64,000 nucleotides of DNA from Holothuria scabra (lineage: Eukaryota > Echinodermata > Holothuroidea > Aspidochirotida > Holothuriidae). Location: assembly GCA_037179385.1 (NCBI GenBank), contig CM074189.1:26969648-27033647 (forward strand), given 5' to 3'. Under the pieces are notes generated by a model that made no database searches, was not told the origin of the DNA, and saw nothing but the letters and a program-made list of their open reading frames with translations. Position 1 is the stretch's first letter, and each line of letters starts with the position of its first letter. Made by a program: the position numbers and the translations under genes. This document shows positions 57,525 to 64,000 of the stretch, piece after piece.

Positions 57525-57719
57525 TATCGGAGCTCATAGACTCCCAAACCAGGGAGTTTTGGGGAATCTTTGCTTTTGACTTTTAGCAGGTATTTGTCAA
57601 CTAACATAACACAGTGCTTACACGTATTCATAATTATTTGAATTGGTTTTACTTTTTACGCTGTATACAAATATTACAGTATATTCCAAATTAGGAGTTT
57701 CTCGAATATAGACTTCTAG

Positions 57720-58110
57720 GTTATTTTACATGTTATTACTCTTAAAGATTTAAATACAGCACTGTAAGATTTCTGGACAGCTCTTGCAAGTGCTGTTCAG
57801 TGCTGAACTTCCGAGGTGCTGTCTCTAATGCACCCAAGGAAGTGCTACTGTAGCACCAACGGTGCAGTCCCTATTAGGGCTCTTATAAGTGCTAAGAAAA
57901 CGTCTTCAGCACCGCCTATTAGTGCTGTCTGGTAGCACTTATGGTGCAGTTAAAAGTAGCCCTTGCAAGAGCTTAAGTCCTGCACCTCACAAGTGTTATA
58001 GAATTTCAGCACCTAAAGAGTGATGTCGTTGGCATCAATGGTGCAGTCCCTATTAGGGCTCTTGGAAAGTGCAGAAAAACTACTCTCTAAGTGCTGTTTA
58101 TAGCACTTCT
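57720..58110. repeat. GTGCT/AGCAC-rich hairpin DNA, right part
   Basis: About 17 GTGCT/GTGCA/AGCAC-type motifs in 390 bp, often paired as small palindromes (GTGCTACTGTAGCAC, GTGCTGTTTATAGCAC). An internal repeat, GGTGCAGTCCCTATTAGGGC, occurs twice (about 57859 and 58039). Confidence 0.65.
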
Positions 58111-58138
58111 TTTTTTACAGTATACGGGCCTTTATAAA

Positions 58139-58412
58139 TCAGACCATCACGGCTCCGAATACTCCACCGGTTGCAACATGATGTTTCTTAGGTTTCCCTT
58201 ATAAGCATTGTTGGTACCTTTGTATAATTTTGAAATGCTGTTTGTACGGATACAGAAGATACACCTGGAAGTATTTCACCGGTCTGTGATAGACAGTCAG
58301 GACCTTTCTTTCAAAGGAGTGGCATAATAACAGCAACATGTACCTGTACAGACTCTGCTGGCGCCAGTAACACTTGTTCATTTAACGTTAATATTCTGGA
58401 AGATGTTGGTAA
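58139..58412 (+). pseudogene. HYR pseudoexon E, paralogue of exon D
   Basis: Closely related to exon D (ACACCTGGAAGTAT, AACATGTACCTGTACAG and a GTAAGT donor are shared). It has lost 8 bases at the CP position (ACATGCCCCGATGATG in D, ACATGATG here), which places a TGA in frame, and it has further changes. Its upstream flank shares only TATAAATCAG with exon D's flank, consistent with a deletion that removed the acceptor. The DIRS element lies just upstream. Confidence 0.65.
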
Positions 58413-58429
58413 GTTGGTAATGTCCAACA

Positions 58430-59380
58430 GGGTAGTAAAATGACCCTCTTTCTTGAAAGCTGACTTAAAACACTGCTGATAACTACTTTTTCACATTCAT
58501 TGTTTACCCAACTGGTGTATTGAAAATTTAAAAGTCTATCCTTTTATCCTATAATCCTATAACTTTGCACACCGTTTAGTAAAAACAACTATAAAAAAAA
58601 GGAAGGAACTAAACCAGTATGGTGTGCAAATGAAACATTAAATCAAACTAATGAGAAAATCAACACAAAAATAATTATAACAACGGAAAAATGGCTGTAC
58701 CGGGTACTGACACACCGAATCAACAACAGACTGACCATTCCTTTCAACTCTTTTAGCTATCCGAACTATGACATTCATACTATTCCCATTTGTCTCTATA
58801 TTTATTTGTATTAATTGACAGTGCAAAACATGACTGTAATGCTTCATGCAGTTATAACGGAAGAGACATTGTGATAGATAATTTCCCCTAAAGAAACGAT
58901 GACAAAGTAGCGGAATAGGCATTGAGTATTACAGAACCTAAGTTGTTGCATCAAGGTATTACACACACACACATTGCTCCGTGAACAGCAACTTTAAACA
59001 TGTTTAACTTCATTACACAGTTTTATTTCACATAAAATATAACAAGGATGTCACACTTCTATCCCCGACACTTTGGGTATTCGTTTATTTTCGTTATAAC
59101 TCTTCCACTCAATGCACATACTGAAAGGCCTTCAGAACAGAGAAATGTGTGGGAAAATACGAACAATTACTTTACGGTGATCATTTGGTAGAAATCGCTT
59201 AATTTCTTGCAATCTCATGAAATACGTCACCTGGCACGTTGAAGGGGAATGAAAATCTCATTGTGAATTTTGGAACTGGCTTTTGGTAACTACTAGGGTA
59301 ATTATACCAAAGTTTCCACAAATGTGTATATTTTTAAGGGAATTTTGTTAGTTTGATAGAATTTCCAACGTATTGGGTCA
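58430..59380. other. Intron sequence, nothing supported
   Basis: An (AC)n run at about 58962. No domain-bearing frame. Confidence 0.4.
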
Positions 59381-59384
59381 AGTC

Positions 59385-59574
59385 GAGCCGGCCACGGCCT
59401 TTTTTCCCCTGTGGCTCACTGGCTTGTTTTACCTACTCCATTGCTTATGCGGAGCATCACGCACAATGGCAGTAGGTTCCCTTTTTTAGAATCTGTGGTA
59501 TGACTCGACCTGGGAAGCGAACCCGGAACTTGCGCGTGAGAGGTGGATGCTCTACCGTTAGACCAAACACGGTT
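59385..59574 (-). repeat. tRNA-derived SINE, copy S2
   Basis: Minus strand: the head CCGTGTTTGGTCTAACGGTA with an A-box, then the B-box GGGTTCGCTTCCCAGG, then the core GGGAACCTACTGCCATTGTG. The tRNA-like head is well preserved, but the core continues beyond the 3' end of a tRNA and there is no CCA-adjacent terminator. This is a SINE, not a tRNA gene. Confidence 0.75.
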
Positions 59575-59592
59575 GTTCTTAAGGGAAACAAT

Positions 59593-59675
59593 ATATTTAA
59601 TAAAATCTGTCTGAGCTTTCAGATATTCGTTCTTAAGGGAAAGAATATCTTAAAGCTCGACAGATTTTATTAAAA
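59593..59675. repeat. Palindrome between the inverted SINEs
   Basis: TTTAATAAAATCTGTCTGAG and its imperfect complement CGACAGATTTTATTAAA form arms of about 30 bp. TTCTTAAGGGAAA occurs directly twice (59576, 59631). Confidence 0.65.
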
Positions 59676-59784
59676 GAAGGGTCAAAGGCCAAACTAAGGT
59701 TTGATATGTAAGAAGGATACTTACTTTAAACATTTCGGTGAAATTTGCATCGAGTTCCAGTGTGCGGTTCTCAAGATATGACAG

Positions 59785-59990
59785 ACCCCGTGTCTGGTCT
59801 AAAGTTGAGCGCATCCGCCTTTCACGCGGGAGGCCCGGGCTCGATTCCAAGGTCGAGCCACACCAAAGACTCTAAAAATTGAAACTACTGCCGTTGTGCG
59901 TGATGCTCCGTTTAAGTAATGGAGTAGGGGAAAAAAGCCAGTGAGCTACAACTGGAGAAAAGGCCGTGACTGGCTCGACTTGAACCAATA
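59785..59990 (+). repeat. tRNA-derived SINE, copy S3
   Basis: Plus strand: the head CCCCGTGTCTGGTCTAAAGT, the B-box GGGCTCGATTCCAAGG, the core GAAACTACTGCCGTTGTGCG and the tail GGCCGTGACTGGCTCGACTT. It forms an inverted pair with S2. Confidence 0.75.
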
Positions 59991-59999
59991 GGTTGGAAA

Positions 60000-62900
60000 C
60001 TGGGCCGTAAAGCTCCATCTAGCTCCACCTGTCTCTCAAGATATGAGCATGCAAGTAAAGATGTAACGTTTTCAAGAAAAAGTGAATTGAAGTTAGCACG
60101 CATGACTCCACATTCCCACAATAATGGACATCCATTTGTTTTTCTTTTTATTGAAAAACTTTTTTCTCCTCAGCAATACCATATTAAAAGAATGTGATGG
60201 CATACGTAGCATAAGAGCTTTACAACTTTGAATTCCCTACAGGGGAGAACCTACTCATATTAACTTCAAGGTCAACACAACAGTCTGAAAAACAAAAGGA
60301 AGGCATTCCTTGTTAAAATTTGGAAGAAATATACCATCTGCAGCCCTCAAGTTCACTTTGGAACACAAATCTAGTGACCTCCTAACTGACCTCTCGATAA
60401 ATACATGTCCGATTTAATGGGGAATTTCACCTCAGTGTATAAATTTGACTTAAAACTCGCTGTGTACGTGTGCTGCGATAACGAGGATCGAGGACTTTCC
60501 CGTTGTCGTCGTTCGACGTCTGGCCATGCCTATCTTACTTTGCTAACATTAAGAATCCGTTCAGAAAAATCGATTGAATAACTTGGTAATAGGCTATGCT
60601 CTCTAAAATTCGTCTTTTATATCGTTAACTGTTAGCTGTTATAGCTGTTCACAACGCCTCATGCTCAAACCTGCAGTGGTAACTATATGGAAAACGAGCA
60701 TGCCCATGAGAAGTAGCCTTGTTTAACGTTAAATGTAACGTTCCCATACTTTTTCGACTTTAGCCTACGAACAACACATCGGTCTGATCTCTTTTGGTTG
60801 TCTGCCGGTTTCTGATGCACACCCATTATTCTGTGTGTCATTTCCTTGCTCTGATGTCGTTTGAAAATGTTCTTTGTGGAATTTAAAGGGGTAATCATAG
60901 TTTAACAAAGAATAGTAACCTTCTGTCCAAACACCCAATTGTGAACTCAAGATGAACTGTCCTTCTCCCTTTTAGCTACATCGTCCTCTCTCTGATTACA
61001 TTTTATCTCGCCGGGAGGTTATGAAACACACTACATACACTTGATATAATCAGGTTACATACATTGCTAACTAATTGACAGTAACAAGTACACGAAAATA
61101 CACAAAAACCTACGTAACATTTCGGGTAAGCTAACAGACCAATCAAGCGTGCGTTGTTTTTACGCAGTATGAACACGATGGAAGTATAGATCATTTGGAG
61201 GCACAGATCATGTAACAAACTCAGATATCAGTTACACCCCACATCGCCTTTGATCTACTGGAGTGTCTATGTTGCAATCTCACGAAGCAACGTCACGGCA
61301 TGTGATTGTTAACCAGACTTTGGAAACATTGAAGGGGTCTCTCAGTTTAGAAAATACGTTATTGTTTGTTAATTTCTGTTGAATGGAAACTCATGAATAT
61401 TTGTCGTGTAACAAAATTCCTCACAGATGCAAGACATAACAAGCGCCATTACATTGCAACCACTCATGACGTAAGACCGTGATCACTGATAATTATTTTT
61501 TTGGTTAAACCTACGAAAAGTGAGCATATGTTGTGCTGTGTAGGTACAAAATGTCTGTTTCCCTGAGAATATCTGTCTTTCTTTTCACAAGGTTTCAGCC
61601 TCTTCTTGTTTTGCCAGTGGACTTTTCTGAAATTTTCTGCGCGGCTGTCATAATCATAAGGATGGCGTTTCTTTTCTAGATGCACGATAAAGGAAAGAGA
61701 AGTGGTATTTTTGGACCATTTTGGTCTTTTTCATGGTCTATTATCTTAAATGAAATAGCCTCACGGAAATTGTCTGCATGGACAAAAGTTTCCAGTTACA
61801 TTGGCGTTGACTGATAGTCTTGAGAATTGTTTGTAGATACTATTCTAGCAGTTGCCCGTATCCACAGTGTACACACTTTGCGCTCCCAGTCAGCTTTTTA
61901 CTTATCCTTCAGTAATTTTAGTATCTATTACAAAGCCCCCTTTGCTGTATAAGGACTGTAAAGCTGGAGTGGTGAAGAATCGACCTAACATTTGCTCACA
62001 CAAGGCATCTTAAAATTTGAAATAATGACATTCTTAGATGTACACAAATCAGCCCTTCTCATCCGCACTAAAACTTCAATAAGAAGGTGTATGAGACGTT
62101 CTTCCACTACTTCATTTTTTTGCTCACAAATTTCATAGAGGAGTGAGCTGGGGAGGGTGGATCGGAGAGGAAAGCAAGCAGATGGAAGGGATAGGAAGGG
62201 AAAGAGAGGGATTAAGGGAGGGGCGAAGAATGTCATTTGGTATCTTCTTCCCCTACTAGTTATGCCACTGCCCTACACTTACTGACCACATTTATAATGC
62301 ACTATGACTTTAGCTCTTCATCCCTGCCCTTAGGGGCAGTGTTGTATAAGTAGATGAAGTAGCTATAGAGATTCGTCGCTGACACTGAGTCCAACTGCTA
62401 GGTGAATAGTATTTATGTGATGACCAGCCCAACTCAAGTCTGGGCATGTTTTGAGTGTAACACAGGATTTTGCTCAAGATGAATTGAAAAATGAAGAGGT
62501 AAATTTAAAGGGTTGAATGGCAGTGCCTATGCTACTCTAGTGGGTTTTAAGCCAGTGCACAAAATTGGTGCATAATTACGGTTTTGAAAAATAGTAAAAA
62601 CAACCATCGAAGCTGCTTTCAACTTCTTCGTGGTAGTCAATAGCTAGTGTCATCTTTTTGAAGCCACATGGGCCTTAACATTCCAAAAACAAAAATTCAA
62701 TTCTTTAATAGAGTAAAAAGTGTGAATTTACCTCAAGAAAAGCCGAATTCACGACAAGAGGAGTGAAATTCCCTTCTTATGCAGTGTAGCTCCTTTCTTG
62801 AAGATGCTTTTACCGATTCAAAATAGCGAAAGTCAATTTTCCATTCCGGCCATCGATCTCTCCCTAATGATCATTACAGCCAAATGCTTGGCGGCATTCC

Positions 62901-63640
62901 TACAGTTAGCTTCAAATAACAAGTTAATTGATCAATGCGTAACTACATTAGCTAGGTTACGACTACCATACGTTAACGCTATTAATTTATCATATATTGG
63001 TGGGGGAGTTTTATAAACACGGCGTGATGGCTAAGAATTCTAATATGGGGAAGGGTGGTAATATAAGTCAGGAGTGACAACATGTGATAATCACTGTTTG
63101 TGAGAATCACATGATATTTCTAGCTTGTCATACCTAGCCTGTCGTCGTGTCATATGTTGTGCCAATGCGTTCAAAGCGCGCAAAACTTATCTTTTTTTAT
63201 GAGGCTTTCCACCTCCTTTTGAAAAACAGCATGGAACTCTGAGAAAAACATTGAATGGCAGATCCAGTCTTCCACACAAATGGCTAGTATAAAAATTTGA
63301 ATTTGAAAAAATAAGGTGTCATGATAAAAAGGAAGGTATGTTGTGAATTAATTTGTGGTACGAGTTCAATAGCAAAATATATCAAATGTAGTAATGGTTA
63401 TAACAAAAACTAAATAAAGAAATAATTAAACAGAACATAAAAAGGAAAAAGTGATCGAAAATCTCTCAAAATAACGAAGTTTTCTCGTTATATTCCTACG
63501 ATATCCATGCTACCTTGTTATGCTTATGAGACTTAAGATAAGGAAATAAGGTATATAAATCATGTTAAAGATTCCTTGAAAAGGCGTTGAATTTCTGCTT
63601 TCTGTGTTTAATTCATTGGGTTTCCTTCTTTTGTAGAAAA
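60000..63640. other. Intron sequence, nothing supported
   Basis: AT-rich. Short frames on both strands without motifs, and no element termini recognised. Confidence 0.4.
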
Positions 63641-63655
63641 TAACATGAAGCGTTT

Positions 63656-63840
63656 GCTATATTTATTTCCTTTTTAAGTAAAAAGTGACTGATGTGAATT
63701 TGTTCACTTGCTTTTTGTACAGCTGAAAATACGCCACCTGTACAGCTGAAAATACACCACGCTATATTTATTTCCTTTTTAAGTAAAAAGTGACTGATGT
63801 GAATTTGTTCACTTGCTTATTGTACAGCTGAAAATACGCC
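63656..63840 (+). repeat. Tandem duplication of the acceptor region of HYR exon F
   Basis: A segment beginning GCTATATTTATTTCC and running through the TACAG acceptor is present twice (about 63656-63740 and 63761-63840). In addition a short TACAGCTGAAAATACRCCAC piece is repeated immediately after the first copy. This gives three potential 3' splice sites (ends at 63722, 63745 and 63827). Only the last leads into the full HYR module. Confidence 0.75.
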
Positions 63841-63935
63841 ACCTGTGATAAAATGTCCTGCTCAAGTAATAGTGAGCTCTCTTGCTAACAATGTTAGAAA
63901 CGTCCCGACTTGGTCACCGCCAACTTGTACAGACT
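63828..63935 (+). CDS. Partial HYR exon F, interrupted before window end
   Basis: After a ttgtacag acceptor the frame reads ENTPPVIKCPAQVIVSSLAN, NNVRNVPTWSPPTCTD. This is a clear HYR first half in phase 1. HYR similarity stops at about 63935. The following 65 bp contain a short inverted repeat (GAGACA/TGTCTC) and GCGACGCGAC-type sequence with no C.P.SGSFF continuation. Either a mobile element interrupts the exon or this copy is truncated. The window end prevents a decision. Confidence 0.55.
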
Positions 63936-64000
63936 ATGCGACGCGACTAACCGAGACACAACTGTCTCGTTGCGGGGAGCAACTGACGACTAAACATTTT

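Larger units (their letters stand above)
51366..57571 (+). mobile_element. DIRS-type tyrosine-recombinase retrotransposon, structurally complete, coding-dead
   Basis: About 6.2 kb. Inverted terminal repeats of about 129 bp (51377-51505 and 57396-57524) share TATATCGTTATTGCCTGC. An internal complementary region (about 57076-57176) contains the complement of the left end (TACATAGGTCAATAGGAGG... GCGAAA) joined to the complement of the right end (CTCCCCAAAACTCC...). This is the DIRS hallmark, used to rebuild ends from a circular intermediate. Gene order is gag-like, RT, RNase H, a conserved C-terminal block, and tyrosine recombinase, all on +. At least six frame breaks and a changed RT catalytic box make it inactive. 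It is clearly GC-richer than its surroundings. Confidence 0.9.
7150..64000 (+). other. Host gene span: secreted Reeler plus HYR-repeat protein, 3' end beyond window
   Basis: Inferred extent of a single + strand gene. It links a signal-peptide/Reeler start at 7.15 kb to the HYR exons at 34.6-43 kb, 48.9 kb and 63.8 kb. The linking evidence is phase: the last pre-array exon (ends 23204) finishes in phase 1 and every HYR exon starts in phase 1. Joining it to the first HYR exon gives a clean Gly codon and an uninterrupted frame. All recognisable host exons lie on the same strand in a plausible domain order. The product would be a large extracellular matrix or secreted protein with many HYR modules. 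Introns carry nearly all the mobile elements described here. Two separate genes (a Reeler gene and an HYR gene) cannot be excluded without RNA evidence. Confidence 0.6.

Noticed and set aside
59385..59990. tRNA genes
   Set aside because: The A and B boxes are present, but the sequence continues into a shared SINE core found in four copies and the tRNA folds are imperfect.

Overview
This is a eukaryotic genomic window from a metazoan. The evidence is spliced genes with long introns, several LINE families, tRNA-derived SINEs, a DIRS retrotransposon, PIF/Harbinger-like and piggyBac-like DNA elements, a solo LTR, and long simple repeats. The one large host gene joins a Reeler-type N-terminus to an array of hyalin-repeat (HYR) exons. 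HYR expansions of this kind are typical of marine deuterostome invertebrates, and an echinoderm is the most likely source. That assignment is inference; no rRNA, mitochondrial or barcode sequence is present.

Host gene (+ strand, about 7.15 kb to beyond the window end). Exon 1 (7150-7354) encodes a signal peptide and the first half of a Reeler domain. A 13.3-kb intron separates it from exon 2 (20694-20958), which continues the domain. Further candidate exons lie at 21066-21158, 21411-21485, 21544-21603, 22880-about 23030 and 23082-23204. The gene then enters a tandem array (34.3-43.9 kb) of nine 252-bp-class, symmetric phase 1-1 exons. Each encodes one cysteine-rich HYR domain. They are interleaved with six degenerate HYR pseudoexons that all share the same stop codon. 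Further HYR exons follow at about 48.86-49.16 kb (good), 58.1-58.4 kb (broken) and 63.83 kb to the window end (broken off mid-domain). The inferred product is a large secreted or extracellular-matrix protein: signal peptide, Reeler, an unrecognised beta-rich region, then many HYR modules.

Introns and flanks hold mobile and repeated DNA. 0-7 kb: little recognisable apart from a 39-bp triplicate and a 566-bp (TTC)n tract about 0.5 kb upstream of exon 1. 7.6-15.2 kb: three decayed LINE fragments and a SINE; one LINE carries a 57-bp near-copy of exon 7 sequence. 16.7-20.1 kb: MITEs and a Harbinger-like element with TTA target duplications. 27.1-27.7 kb: a MADF/Myb-like ORF. 28.45-29.74 kb: a minisatellite interrupted by a solo LTR. 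30.4-32.6 kb: a dispersed repeat (family R) interrupted by a LINE with a twin-priming inversion. 44-51 kb: more R copies, a SINE and small terminal-inverted-repeat elements. 51.37-57.57 kb: a structurally complete but coding-dead DIRS element with inverted terminal repeats and an internal complementary region, inserted in GTGCT-rich DNA. 59.4-60.0 kb: an inverted pair of SINEs around a palindrome. 60-63.6 kb: no supported feature.

Exon coordinates rest on splice consensus and phase agreement, not on transcript data. The phase chain is convincing from exon 1 to 2, from exon 4 to 5 to 6, and from exon 7 into the HYR array. It is unresolved between exons 3 and 4 and between exons 6 and 7.
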